Assembly: GCA_905221605.1 (NCBI GenBank)
Contig: CAJNDS010000040.1
Location: 62,001 to 126,000 of the forward strand
DNA length: 64,000 nucleotides
From: Symbiodinium natans
Lineage: Eukaryota; Sar; Dinophyceae; Suessiales; Symbiodiniaceae
Direction of reading: 5' to 3'
Position numbers and translations under genes: made by a program. The notes under the pieces are model-generated. The model did not search any database and was not told the DNA's origin. It saw only the letters and a list, made by a program, of their open reading frames with translations. Of this stretch, positions 24,713 through 34,700 are shown one piece after another. Numbering within the stretch: position 1 is the first letter of the stretch; each line of letters begins with the position of its first letter.

Positions 24713-26293
24713 TCAGTCGTCAAAGATCTGCACTTCATCCGCTACGAAGGCCTGGAAGAAGGTGTGATTCTCGGTGTCACCGACGAGGTTCTCCTTGGTC
24801 ACATACTTTACGCCGCCCCAGGTCCAAAGAGCATAGGAATCCCGGTCGTCCTCGCATGCTTGGAGGTATACCACGTGGTTCGCCTCCGCACCAACAGGGC
24901 CAGTGAAGATTTCTCCGCTGTTGTTAATGCCCGGTTGGGAGGCACTCTCGGACGCTTTTTGTAATGGATCGGCATCCACTGACAAGAGTGCAACCCCGTT
25001 TGAACTGACGATGTCGCAAGCCTCCTGGAGGGCAGCTGCACGGCTGGCCGTGCTGCTGAGCTCTTCCGTCCTGCACTTCTCGCTGATGAGGGATCTGCAC
25101 ATGGCCATCGTAACCTCATCGCTCTGGCCCTCGATTTTGTCCCACCGCTCGAAGGTCTCCGGGTCCTTTTCCTTGATGCCAGAGTACATGACGTTGATAG
25201 CCGATGGCTCAGGGCAGTCTTCCAAGAACTCCTTGAGGTGACTCATCGTAGCATAGGTCCACATGCCGGTGAGCCCAGCAGAGAGGCGGGGTGTGTAGTC
25301 CTGCGGATCACATTGCTGAAAGCATCCGGGTGCTGTTGGGTCGCCGTTCCTTTCGAGTTCCACCAGTCCGGGCTGCAGGGTGTAGATGTTCGGGCAAGGC
25401 TCGAGTCGTTCCAGAATCCGACCTGTCCAGAAGAGGCGCACGCCCATCTTGATGGCTTGGGCCGGAGCTGCCCAGCTCAGAGCCCCAAGGCTGGCGACCC
25501 AACCGCAAGTGCCACTACCCAGTTGATTGGGGCTGCCTGTGAGGACGGTGCGCAAGATGGAGCACATGCTGTAGCCCACCAGGCCCTTGCCGTCCAGCAC
25601 TTCAGCCTGGGGCGGCTCCACCTCACGATCCACATCTCCGACGGAGCCAGCCACCCAGGAAGGATACTCGCCCCAGTCGGTCACGGCCACACTGGTGAAC
25701 TTCGGCGCCAGCTCGTAACGGTGCACCAGTTCCCATGAAGTCCGGATGGCTGCATTGATAGCTTTGCAAGTGTCATCCTTCGGGTTCTCCGCACAGAAAG
25801 CATCCACACCAAGCTCCTCCTCCATGGCCTTTATGACTTCCTTGACTCCTTGTCCAGAATGCTCCGTCCAATCCACTTGTGTGCACTCGGCCCAGGTGTT
25901 GTCTTGCTTGATAGCCGCCGGGATTCGAGAACCAAGCAGGTTCACATCCGCGAAGAAGTAATCCAAGACCTGCTCAACCGTCACAGCATTCGTCACAGCA
26001 TGTGCCGCATCCGAATCTCCCATCCGTCGCTCCAACATGGTCTTGGAAACAGTCCTTTGCAAAAGCTGGCTTGCCTCCTGCTGACACTCCTCGGTTGGGG
26101 TTCCCGCGGCAGTGCCCAGAAGGAGGCCGATGACGCAGCGCATCAGGCTAATTGACATGGGGCACGACGCAGGAATCTGGGCTGCTGAGGGTCTGAAAAG
26201 TTCTCTCTGACTGTCGGTGGGACTCTCCGCCACGGTTCCGACAAGTAGACAGCTTTGCTTACGTGAAGCGCAACCAAACAAGACACTTAACAT
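24713..26293 (-). CDS. Secreted protein with possible papain-like cysteine-peptidase pattern
   Basis: A single uninterrupted frame of 526 codons starts at an ATG (26293). A second ATG at codon 46 (26158) is followed by a short hydrophobic stretch (VIGLLLGTAAG) that reads as a signal peptide; the pyrimidine-rich TTTTCAG upstream on the minus strand could be a spliced-leader acceptor. I therefore favour the shorter 481-aa form. The protein is rich in cysteine, fitting a lumenal or secreted product. GTCGWVASLGAL (Cys263 in the long form) and NHVVYLQAC (His473) followed by LWTWGG resemble the Cys and His-plus-Trp blocks of papain-fold peptidases. That resemblance is by eye only and no family is assigned. 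The gene is intronless, whereas its neighbours are split. Confidence 0.75.
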   Translation of the reverse strand: MLSVLFGCASRKQSCLLVGTVAESPTDSQRELFRPSAAQIPASCPMSISLMRCVIGLLLGTAAGTPTEECQQEASQLLQRTVSKTMLERRMGDSDAAHAVTNAVTVEQVLDYFFADVNLLGSRIPAAIKQDNTWAECTQVDWTEHSGQGVKEVIKAMEEELGVDAFCAENPKDDTCKAINAAIRTSWELVHRYELAPKFTSVAVTDWGEYPSWVAGSVGDVDREVEPPQAEVLDGKGLVGYSMCSILRTVLTGSPNQLGSGTCGWVASLGALSWAAPAQAIKMGVRLFWTGRILERLEPCPNIYTLQPGLVELERNGDPTAPGCFQQCDPQDYTPRLSAGLTGMWTYATMSHLKEFLEDCPEPSAINVMYSGIKEKDPETFERWDKIEGQSDEVTMAMCRSLISEKCRTEELSSTASRAAALQEACDIVSSNGVALLSVDADPLQKASESASQPGINNSGEIFTGPVGAEANHVVYLQACEDDRDSYALWTWGGVKYVTKENLVGDTENHTFFQAFVADEVQIFDD

Positions 26294-26944
26294 TCAGGGA
26301 CTGAGCAGCTCATCTGCTGCCAAAAAACCTGACGAGTGCCGCATCCCCTCCGCGAAGTGCAAGCGGCCGCATCTGCAGTACCTTGCCTGCCAACGGATCT
26401 TATTGCTCGGCTGAGTCTGTTATTCTTTTGCGACAAAAAGCCAAAAAAACTAAGCTGCTTTCCGGGCCTGAAGGAGGATACTTGTCGCAAATGCAGGTTC
26501 CCAGTTTGGGGACAACAAACAAATCATTTCTAGCTTGCTCCTTTTGGACCGACTCCCACTAAAGCAAAACTGCAGTATATAGCCATCCTTAAGCCGAACG
26601 TGGGTTCCGAACCTGGGTTCCGAATTCGTGGGCTCTTGGGTTGTTGTTGTTCCCCCCCTCCCCCTCCGCCGGCCGGACGCCTGCGAAGCAAGCTCCGAAG
26701 CAAACCACCCGAAGCAACGAAGCTGACCCCCCCAAGCCCCAAATTCCAAGAATCAGCGTCAACATTTCCCAAAATGCGTAGCAGCACTACGGTAAGGGAT
26801 TCCCACACTGCCGATGCTTTGTGCCAGAGTTGACTGCTACACGTGAAAGCTAAAGGGATCATAGTAGTAACGTAGTTTAGGTACCATGGCGTAAAGGGTT
26901 TATACAGCACAGGTCAGTTTGCAAAACCATTGCAAAACTGGCAG
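26294..26944. other. Upstream region of the 24713-26293 gene; no gene seen
   Basis: This holds the presumed promoter and 5' untranslated sequence of the minus-strand gene. Overlapping frames on both strands near 26450-26910 have no recognisable domain. No TATA-like or other defined promoter element can be supported. Confidence 0.4.
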
Positions 26945-27360
26945 TTGCAATTGCGGGCCTTTTTTTGAATTTAAAGTATTTTGGCTTCTTATGTCTGTTT
27001 GGCTATTTTGTAAAAATTTAAAACAAGAGAACGCAATCGAAGCTTTGTCAAAAAAACCGAATGAAATGGAAATCAAGTTCTAAAGAGAGAAGAGACGTTC
27101 CAGAAAAGCATGGCCCAAGTTTCGGACGCGTCAACCTGAGGAAGTTGCTATTTGGGTCTTAAGAACAGCCGGCAGCACCGCTGGAGAAGCGAACCCTTTT
27201 TGCGTCGCGTCCGGCAACTCTAGCTCAAGCTCATGCTTCACCTGCTGAAAGCCAAGTGGGTGGAGTGCAAGCTGGAAATAGCCTTGGTGAAGGCACTTCC
27301 AAGCCAACATTGGTTTTTCTTTTTGAACTTAGAAAACACTGGAAAACCAAACAAAAAAGA
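26945..27360 (+). repeat. Relic of the 1.5-kb inverted-repeat element family, interrupted
   Basis: 26985-27085 matches 46985-47060 in order and sense: TGTTTGGC, TATTTTG, GCAATCGAAGCTTTGT, then AATGGAAAT. After the interruption at 27088-27307, the match resumes with TTTCTTTTTGAACTT and GAAAACACTGGAAAA (27310-27350), as at 47145-47190. Both flanks are diverged and no terminal inverted repeat is seen, so this is an old fragment. Confidence 0.65.
27088..27307 (+). pseudogene. Relic copia gag fragment (leader plus start of gag)
   Basis: On the plus strand this reads like the minus strand of the intact copia at 36765-36500: GAGACGTTCCAG, ATGGCCCAAGTT, TTTGGGTCT, GCGAACCC, CCAAGTGGGTGGAGT, GAAGGCA.CTTCCAAGCCA. 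An internal deletion of about 25 bp after the first few codons, plus frame-disrupting changes, make it non-functional. It has no LTR nearby. It shows that this copia lineage has been active here for longer than the intact copy alone suggests. Confidence 0.85.
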
Positions 27361-27607
27361 CAATTTTACTTTCCAGAATTTACAACCACGCATATAAGCT
27401 ATATTCATCAGCAAATTGAAACTTCTTTCCAGTAAACGTAAAGCTGCTTCCAACCATCCATGTCCGTGCATGCAGGCTTTCCATGCGCATACTGGCTTAC
27501 AGCATGGTAACTTGGTTGAGTGCCAGCCCACAACTTTAAAAGGGACAAAACCAAGGATGGCTGCAGCACCCTGCACACGTGATCTCTTGAGGAGCTTGCA
27601 AAGAAGC

Positions 27608-27690
27608 AAGGGTTTCGGGTTTAGGGTTTAGCGTTTAGGGTTTAGGTTAAGGGTTAAGGGTTTAGGGTTTAGGATTTAGGATTTAGCTTC
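27608..27690 (+). repeat. Telomere-like array inside the gene island
   Basis: TTTAGGG repeats with GGGTTAA and GATTTAG variants run directly into the AATAAC microsatellite. One of the few telomere-like arrays between 24 and 52 kb. Confidence 0.85.
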
Positions 27691-27717
27691 TCTCCTGTTT
27701 CATCCCTGTTTCGATCC

Positions 27718-27955
27718 GAACAATAATAACAATAATAACAATAATAACAATAATAACAATAATAACAAGAATAACAAGAATAACAAGAATAACAAGAATA
27801 ACAAGAATAACAAGAATAGCAAGAATAACAATAATAACAATAATAACAATAATAACAATAATAACAATAATAACAATCATTACAATAATAACAATAATAA
27901 CAATAATAACAATAATAACAAGAATAACAGATAACAATGATAACAATAATAAACG
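27718..27955. repeat. AATAAC microsatellite
   Basis: About 240 bp of AATAAC and AAGAATAAC units. The Cys/Tyr-rich minus-strand frames across it are artefacts. Confidence 0.95.
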
Positions 27956-28633
27956 CACGCTCTTCAAAAGCACTTCTCAAGTGACAACGTGACCTTGGAG
28001 AATTTGGCGGAAGAAACTTTTTTGCATACGTGGGTCACAAAGGGCAGACTCCCTGACAAATCAAAGTTTAATTACCGCTGTTGCATGCATGAACATTCAC
28101 CCTTCGCCTACTCCGCCGGGTAAAGATCAGGCAGGCCAAGCAACACAGTGACGTGTCCAAGAGTGTGTACGTGTGTTTGTCCTTCTGCTGTCTTGTTGAA
28201 TAAGACTTTGAGCAATCTTGCGTAAATTCGAAGAATTGAAAAACATGCCGGTTTAGTTTTGGGGTCGGAAGTTTTCCGCAGGGTAAAAGCCGTGGATTTG
28301 TGGAGCGCATCTTGTGAGCGAGTAGGAAAGAGGTTGCGAGTGACGCATGAAGTTGTGACCTGCTCACACGTTCGATTGAGAATCTCCGCATGATGAACAG
28401 AGGAAACGGGCTTTCAAGATCATTCCAACCTCTAACTTTGTAACTCCTGGTCAGAATCCATGGACATGCTGTTCGGACCGATCTTCGCCTTTTGCTGCAT
28501 CCTGATCACCAGCGAGCGGCCAGAGCACTTTCACCTGGAGGTTCCGGCGCAATTAGAACATATTAGAACTTTGGTTTTGCAGGTTACCGTAATGATAACC
28601 ATAATATAAAAAGCCATAATTGTCATAACCACA

Positions 28634-28735
28634 ATAATAATTAAAACCAAAAAATATAAATAACCTTGATCATGACAATAGTATCATAATAATTAAAACC
28701 AAAAAATATAAATAACCTTGATCATGACAATAGTA
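28634..28735. repeat. Two-copy tandem repeat, period 52 bp
   Basis: Two essentially identical copies contain ATTAAAACCAAAAAATAT, then CCTTGATCATGACAATAGTA. The surrounding 27960-28630 and 28400-28740 DNA is AT-rich and shows no supported gene. Confidence 0.85.
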
Positions 28736-28754
28736 ATAACCCTAATAATTGTCG

Positions 28755-29378
28755 ATGGTTGCCTGCCCTTCCGGGTCCTGGATCAGCGACCCTGGCAGTT
28801 TGGTGCCTTTGGAAGGCAGCTGGTTTCGAGAGCAGGCAGGAACGGCAGCAACAAAGCGTAAGGACTTGCGGAAGCAGCGCAGGCAAGAGAGGCAGCAGAA
28901 GCGGTGGCAGCGTAAGAACATGCGCAAGCAGCGCAGGCAGCAGCAAGCGCGCCAGCAGAAGAGGAAGCAAAAGAGGAAACAGAAAAGGCAGCAGCGAAAA
29001 GGCTTGTGGAAGTGGTTAAAGCACGTCATAGCGAAGCAGAAGCAGCAAATGAAGCAATGCTCATTTGCTTCTCGATTCTTGAGAGACGTCTGCAAGTCGT
29101 TGAGTTCTACAGCGCAGCAGATTTGGGAGATGGGAGATGACGTCCGCGCTAAAGTAAAGCGTTCGCCACCAGAGAGCTTTTGCAGCCGTGGCAGCCAAGT
29201 CGAGTTTGCAAAAATGCATGTTGTCTATAAGCTCGTCAGGACTACCGAGCTCCGGTGCATTCTTAAATCAGGAATTGTGTCACTGGGATTTCCTTGGAAA
29301 TTTGTTCGAGAGGAACATGAAGCACACCTGAGTGGGACTTGTTTTGACGGACCGCCCAGAGACTCCAAAACATCTTAA
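28755..29378 (+). CDS. Possible basic Gln/Arg/Lys-rich protein (hypothetical)
   Basis: An open frame with ATG at 28755 encodes about 207 aa. Residues from about 35 to 90 are a run of RQQ, KRK and QKR words, produced by a CAG/AAG-rich purine tract. The rest (SRFLRDVCKSLSS onward) is not low complexity and could be coding. The antisense strand is also open because of the same tract. The frame ends inside the left inverted repeat at 29352-29383, so the two signals overlap. I recognise no family. It may be a repeat artefact fused to chance sequence. Confidence 0.25.
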   Translation: MVACPSGSWISDPGSLVPLEGSWFREQAGTAATKRKDLRKQRRQERQQKRWQRKNMRKQRRQQQARQQKRKQKRKQKRQQRKGLWKWLKHVIAKQKQQMKQCSFASRFLRDVCKSLSSTAQQIWEMGDDVRAKVKRSPPESFCSRGSQVEFAKMHVVYKLVRTTELRCILKSGIVSLGFPWKFVREEHEAHLSGTCFDGPPRDSKTS

Positions 29379-29383
29379 ATAAG
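29352..29383 (+). repeat. Left terminal inverted repeat of a candidate large DNA transposon
   Basis: The 32-bp sequence begins CCGCC, contains GAGACTCCAAAACA and ends TTAAATAAG. It matches the reverse complement of 44801-44832 at 28 of 32 positions. Just inside, 29384-29485 is AT-rich, with repeated TCTTAATTAAG, TTTAAGG and GCTTAATTTAGG words that could be subterminal binding sites. No clear target-site duplication is seen. Confidence 0.6.
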
Positions 29384-29669
29384 TTTAAGAGTTGTTTTGC
29401 GTTCTGAATTTAAGGATGCATCTCTTAATTAAGGGGCCCTGATTTCTTTCTTAATTAAGACAAAATTCTTGCTTAATTTAGGAATATTTTTCTATAGTGA
29501 TATATATCTATACTTATATACCGACATGAATCTAACAATTTCTGTGTGTAGAAATTTGGTATACATCCAAAAGCGAATATTATCAAAGTCTTTATTCCAT
29601 AAAAAACATATTTGGTAAAAAAACTCTGACCAGTGCGGGTTCTCATACGTCCCAGTTGTGCCATTTTCT

Positions 29670-30377
29670 TCACTCATCGAGTCGTGGCAGTCGGTTGCCA
29701 GCTGTGAAACGCTTTAGCACTTGCCAAGAAACTGCAGACATGGTAAAGCGGCCACCTCTGCGGCGTGCTAAAAGGGCCATGCTGTGGCCGAACGATTCGT
29801 CACGGTACGTCCAATGCTTAGTCGGATTCACACGGTCCAACCCCAACTCAAAAAGCTGGTGGGCTTTAGGTTTAACCCTAAAAAGCTTGAGGTCCAGGAA
29901 ATGACTTTCCAACCCCTCCAGCAGGAGCAAAAATTCGCGGGATGCTTGCTGGAAGAGGTCTGGCAGCCATCGTTGCTCGCTCAGACACTCGTACATGCTG
30001 TTCAAGCGGCGGCTCGCATGAATCATCGTGTTCTGAGCCGGGACAGAGGAGTCCAAGAATTTGTCTGCGATCTGCATGACACAGGGGACAAGTGTTCTCG
30101 CCTCCCCTGCCTTTGCACGAAGTTTGGGAGCTTTCATTTTCCCACGTTCCTCTGCCCTCAACATTGTAGGGACCAGTTTCGGAAGGCGGTTCTCGGAATC
30201 GTTGGCCTTGTAGTAAGCAGAGATTTCCTGGAAAATGAGAGCACACTTGTCATGGCGAGAACGGCCCGGCAAAACATACTCCTGCAGGTAGTAGAACATC
30301 GATCCAATAAAGTCACAGGTTATTCCCAGGTCCACGCAGTGAAGGAAGTCGAACTTGCAATTCTCTGAACCGAAAAG
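29670..30377 (-). CDS. Last exon, 3' part (downstream of the copia insertion)
   Basis: Open from the target-site duplication to the stop at 29670, about 235 codons. Contains NCKFDFLHCVDLG near the start, KAPKLRAKAGEARTLVP in the middle and HWTYRDESFGHSMALLARR near the end. The listed frame can be extended into the LTR by a TTG, but those first residues belong to the retrotransposon, not the gene. Confidence 0.75.
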   Translation of the reverse strand, partial: LFGSENCKFDFLHCVDLGITCDFIGSMFYYLQEYVLPGRSRHDKCALIFQEISAYYKANDSENRLPKLVPTMLRAEERGKMKAPKLRAKAGEARTLVPCVMQIADKFLDSSVPAQNTMIHASRRLNSMYECLSEQRWLPDLFQQASREFLLLLEGLESHFLDLKLFRVKPKAHQLFELGLDRVNPTKHWTYRDESFGHSMALLARRRGGRFTMSAVSWQVLKRFTAGNRLPRLDE

Positions 30378-30952
30378 TGTGAAAAGCAGAGCTTTAGCGC
30401 AGACTGCTTTTTCCGTTCGCACTTGAGCCAAACACGTCAGTGTTCAGCTGCACTGTCTTCAGTCAGCAAAGGTGCTCTCTCCAAGAGCAAAGGCTTCAAG
30501 TCTTCAAACGACATCTCAACTTTGTTTAGACAAAGGAGAATGCAAAAGTAACATGCAACACATCTTGGTTACTGCTTCAGGACTTCAGGTCTGTTGCAAA
30601 ACATACAGCATGCTCTCAGAATGCCTCAGTCGAGTGTCAAACGGTCACGACACGGTACGAACGACGGGGCAAGGCACACGGAGTGAGTAACGGCCAAAGT
30701 CTGTTCCTCAGAGCTTTGCTTCAGCACTTCCAGATGACTCTCAGGTCAACTCCCGAGAGCTAAAAGCCTCTCTGTGCTTCCCAAAACTCATCCTCGGACT
30801 TGCAAACCAAAACATGTCAAGTCAAAGCACCTTCATGTCATGCAAACATGCTCATGCCAAAACAAAACATGTTCTTGCCATGTCACAGCACTCATGTCCT
30901 ACACATGTACCTGCAAGCAACTAGGCAAACAAAGAAATGTCATATTTTCACA
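30378..30952 (-). repeat. 3' LTR of the copia element
   Basis: 575 bp, nearly identical to 36766-37340. Contains TTTGGCTCAAG on the element's coding strand (30422-30432), identical to the last 11 bases of the dinoflagellate spliced leader. Confidence 0.97.
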
Positions 30953-30959
30953 CCCCCTC
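30953..30959 (-). promoter_or_regulatory. Polypurine tract of the copia element
   Basis: On the minus strand ATGAGGGGG ends exactly at the first base of the 3' LTR. Position and purine content fit the plus-strand DNA primer of LTR retrotransposons. Confidence 0.7.
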
Positions 30960-30974
30960 ATGCCTATTGCGCGG

Positions 30975-31799
30975 TCAGTCCTTCTTTCGTCTTTCGAGAC
31001 TTTTCCTGGCTTCTTTCACCAGGAATCGGCCTAAGCCCTGCGGATAGACACCTGTCGCTGCTATGCTAGTAGCACTCGCATGCTCGTGGTTTCCTGGGCA
31101 AACACAAGAGGATAAAGTCCAGATAAAACTTGAATCCGAACTGACGAACCACCAATGCTTCAGGATACGGTTGCCAGCTTCCTCGAAACAGCACCGGTCT
31201 ACCAAACACTCGTGCTCGAGTCCCAGTCTTTTCGCTGTTGACTTGTAGACTGTTTCTCCCCAAAGGCCAGACCCTTTAGGCCATTCGTGGGAGAGGAGGA
31301 GCCTCTCGTGGCCAGCATAGTCCTGGAAAACTGCTCGTATGCGTCTCCAGGACTTCTTGTGTACCTCCAGACTAGCTCTCCATCTCGCACGGTTCTTCAC
31401 GTCCTTTGAGAAACGCAGGTGCCTAAGGCCACTACCTGCGCTGCACGGCGTAGACAAATGTGCATACACGTAGATTCTTTCGTTAGAAGCCATCTTTTCC
31501 AGAATCCCTTTTAGCAACAAAGAAGCCTCTCTACTCAGCAAGTCTAGCTTCTTGGTGATTCCAAAGTACGCGATGTCACGTTCCCGCTTACAAGCTTGGG
31601 CTATCGCGCTTTCCTCTTCGCAACAGAGTTCCAAGACAACCATGGTGGCCTCCCCAGAAGCAACTCTGTAGGCCTCGTCCTTCCACGAGCTCGGAATTGC
31701 GAGCACTTCGTCGCAGGTATTGGGCTCTTTAAAGGTAACCGAAACGCTAGTGCCTGAAGCTTTTTCTCCCAGCCAACCGGCTCGGTGGTCAAGCCACAA
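30975..31799 (-). CDS. Third copia frame: methyltransferase-like domain
   Basis: A 274-codon frame overlaps the end of pol by about 200 nt in the -1 register and stops 15 bp before the polypurine tract. It opens with a TTG, so it is more likely reached by frameshift from pol than by its own start; an A-rich stretch (GAGAAAAAGC) lies near 31768. Residues 53-70 (VVLELCCEEESAIAQAC) look like a SAM-binding motif I, and 113-123 (AHLSTPCSAGS) like a motif IV with a Pro-Cys pair. A later LSHEWPKGSGLW block matches my memory of similar C-terminal domains in other dinoflagellate copia proteins. Cytosine methyltransferases have been reported in dinoflagellate retrotransposons. Whether this diverged domain is catalytic is unknown. 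Confidence 0.6.
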   Translation of the reverse strand: MWLDHRAGWLGEKASGTSVSVTFKEPNTCDEVLAIPSSWKDEAYRVASGEATMVVLELCCEEESAIAQACKRERDIAYFGITKKLDLLSREASLLLKGILEKMASNERIYVYAHLSTPCSAGSGLRHLRFSKDVKNRARWRASLEVHKKSWRRIRAVFQDYAGHERLLLSHEWPKGSGLWGETVYKSTAKRLGLEHECLVDRCCFEEAGNRILKHWWFVSSDSSFIWTLSSCVCPGNHEHASATSIAATGVYPQGLGRFLVKEARKSLERRKKD

Positions 31800-34700
31800 G
31801 CCTCACACAAGCTTGCCAAACTGTCATTCGTGGGACTTTTCGTTAGAGCATCTGCGGGGTTGATGGCCCCCGGTATGTGCTCAATCGTGAACCTTCCACG
31901 ATCCACAAGTTCCTGGAGAAATGCGGCTCTTAACTCTATATGGCGAACTTTCCTCAGCAATGTTCCCATTTTTGAGATACAAACCGCGCTTTCAGAGTCA
32001 GAGTAACCCTTCAAGAGATAGTAACCGGTCTCCCTGTCCTGCGGAATGCCTTCCAAGATGGTCTCTGTCAAGAGGGCAATGTAGAGACCTTCCCTGGCTA
32101 TCTCCGTGAGCGCCGCGAGCTCACTCTCAGCGCTGGACAGGGCTGTGGTTGATTGCTTTCTGCTAAAAGTCTTCAGACAGCAGTTTTCCCAAGTAATCAC
32201 ACCACCACTAACCGAATTCAAACTCCAGCTTGCGTCTGTAAAACAGGAAACCGCCTGAGGATCCGCATCATCTTCCAGGATCTCCCGAGTTGATGGAAAC
32301 ACCTGTACTCGGTGCGGAAGCCCTTTTATCCACTTAAGGACGTCTCTCATGCATGTTTCAGCAGCCTCGTCTGGCGCCGCCTGGTGCCGGCCCAAAAACC
32401 CGCAACAGAATTGCAGGTCCGGTCGGGAGAGGGCTGCCCATGCAAGCCGACCAAGGGTTCTACGATACTTTTCGTGTGCGGCCGGGCTAATCTTTTCAGT
32501 TTGCCCTTTTCGAACCAGGTCGGAGTATCGCTTTTCAAGCGACGGGAGTTTGGGGCTCGGTTTGGTTATATTGTACTCAGAGCAGCACGCGTCTAGGTAC
32601 TTGCTATCTAGCCCGAAATAGACGCGCTTGTCTCCGGAACGTCGGAATATTCTCCTACCCAAGAAGGAAACTTCCCCCGCACCATTCTCAGGAAGCTCTC
32701 CAGTCAGTTTCAGCTTGTAGCGTTTCTGCAGTCCTTCGAAAACTCTCTTACCTTCCGAGGGGTCCTCGGAGTAGATCAGCAAATCGTCTACATAGAACAG
32801 TACCAACGTCAGACCCTTCGACGTCTTCCTTCGGTATATCGTAGGGTCCAGGCTTGGACTGAATCCGCTCTTCTCCAAGTACGAACTCAGTTCCTTATAC
32901 CAAGAAAGCGGTGCCGATCTCAATCCGTTCATCGCTTTATGAAGACGAAGATACACCTTCTTGTTTCCTGCCTTTTGGGGAACAGAAGAGTCCGCAATAC
33001 TCACATTGTTTGGGAGCTCTACGTACTCTGGCCTTGACACTGCAGCGTGCATGAAAGCCACGCTCACGTCACAGCTCAACACTGAGCCTTTCTTGCAAAG
33101 CAATGCCAAAAGAAGCCTTAAACCCTCTAAACTCGTAGTCGGGCTGTAGATGCCTTCTGAAAGCGTCGTGCCTCCCATTGAAGCGTAATCTCTAACAACG
33201 AGGCGGGAACGGTAAAGACCTTTACGTTTGATCGTGTTAACCCACCTGCTCGTGAGAACCCTCCGACCGCTCTCTCGCGCCGACTTGCGGGCCTCAGCTT
33301 CAGAGATCACTTTTCCTACTCCAAAAGACTCGAGTTCCTCAAGCTCCAACTTCATCGAAGCATACAAAAGTTCAGGGTCTAACTGTTCACCTGAGGTCTC
33401 AGAAACGGCGTTTCGGGGTACTTGGCACTTGATCTTACTCCCTCCGAATTTGAGAGTAAACGAATCAGCTACTTCTTTAGACGTGGCCAGAATGTCCGGT
33501 CCTTTGAACAAAGACTCTAACAGATGGTTAGTTAGCCAGTCAATTTCCATGTCCTCTAGGTCATCCGGCTGCATTTCCGGTGACCCAAGTCCGCCTTCCC
33601 CCTCATCATCTGTGGGTTCCACGTAAGACGGAATATCATTCAGAGGATCAGGATCATCTGGTACCATCTCTTCATCTTCGTTTTCAAACCCCGGGTCAGG
33701 GTCTTCTGACTTCACCGGATCAGGTGGTGGCTCAAACATGATGGGCCTTTCAGGATCCGCTGGGTCTAAAACGAGAGGCTGTGAAGTAGACAGAGCGTGT
33801 ATGGCCCCTACGTCGTAGACAGGCTCACCTTTCGCTCCTTCTAAGGCCCTACAGACAGGAAAGATATCGATCTCAGTCTGACCCACTGGAGCAGCAAAGA
33901 CACCGCCCCCTCTAGGCTCTTTAGGCCCTAGATACACAGCTTTCACTGTTTTCTTTCCCCTGTACTTCTGTTGATGCGCTTTTGAGCCCCCTACTTTAGC
34001 GTAGACAAGACATCCAAACGGCAGGGTCCTCGTACGATGCACAATCTCCTCGTGCAGCCGGTCAATGGGCGTAGTCACGTCCTGGTGACTAAAGCTCCAG
34101 AGGTTGTAGCACCTGGCGCTGTAAAGGACACAAGCTTGCCAGAGCATTCCTCCCAGCGGAAGCTTCTTGTTCCAGTCTTCCGGCGCGGAATTCCGCGCAA
34201 CTTCTCTCTCCAAGTCTAACCACACTGCCCAAAATCCCTGCTTCATAGTTTCTACTTGTCTTTCAATAGCGCCTTTTGACTGAGGGCGATACCCGGGCAC
34301 GACGTCCACAATGACGCCAGAAACAGCTACATCACCTGTACGGGTAGTCAATTTTTCGGCTAAAGACATCAAAGCCGACTCCTGATCACATCTCACTGTG
34401 ACCATTTTATTCACAAGACCCATTTCGCGAATCACTCGTCCAATGTTGTAAAACAGATCCGGATCATCCAAATTCATGGCCGGGATGACCGTGGTATAGT
34501 TCGAAGAGCAATGTGCAAGAAGCAGCACACGAAGACGACCGAAGTAGTAGAAATCCATTCCTATCGTCTGGTCCTCGCGTTGCAAACGCCTTCGCAACCG
34601 TCTCGCAGGAACCTTCCCTTTACTCGAGGTGCAGGCCTCACAGTTCACATCATAAGGAAAATGACCTCTGGATCTATGCACTTGCAAAGCCACACTTCGC

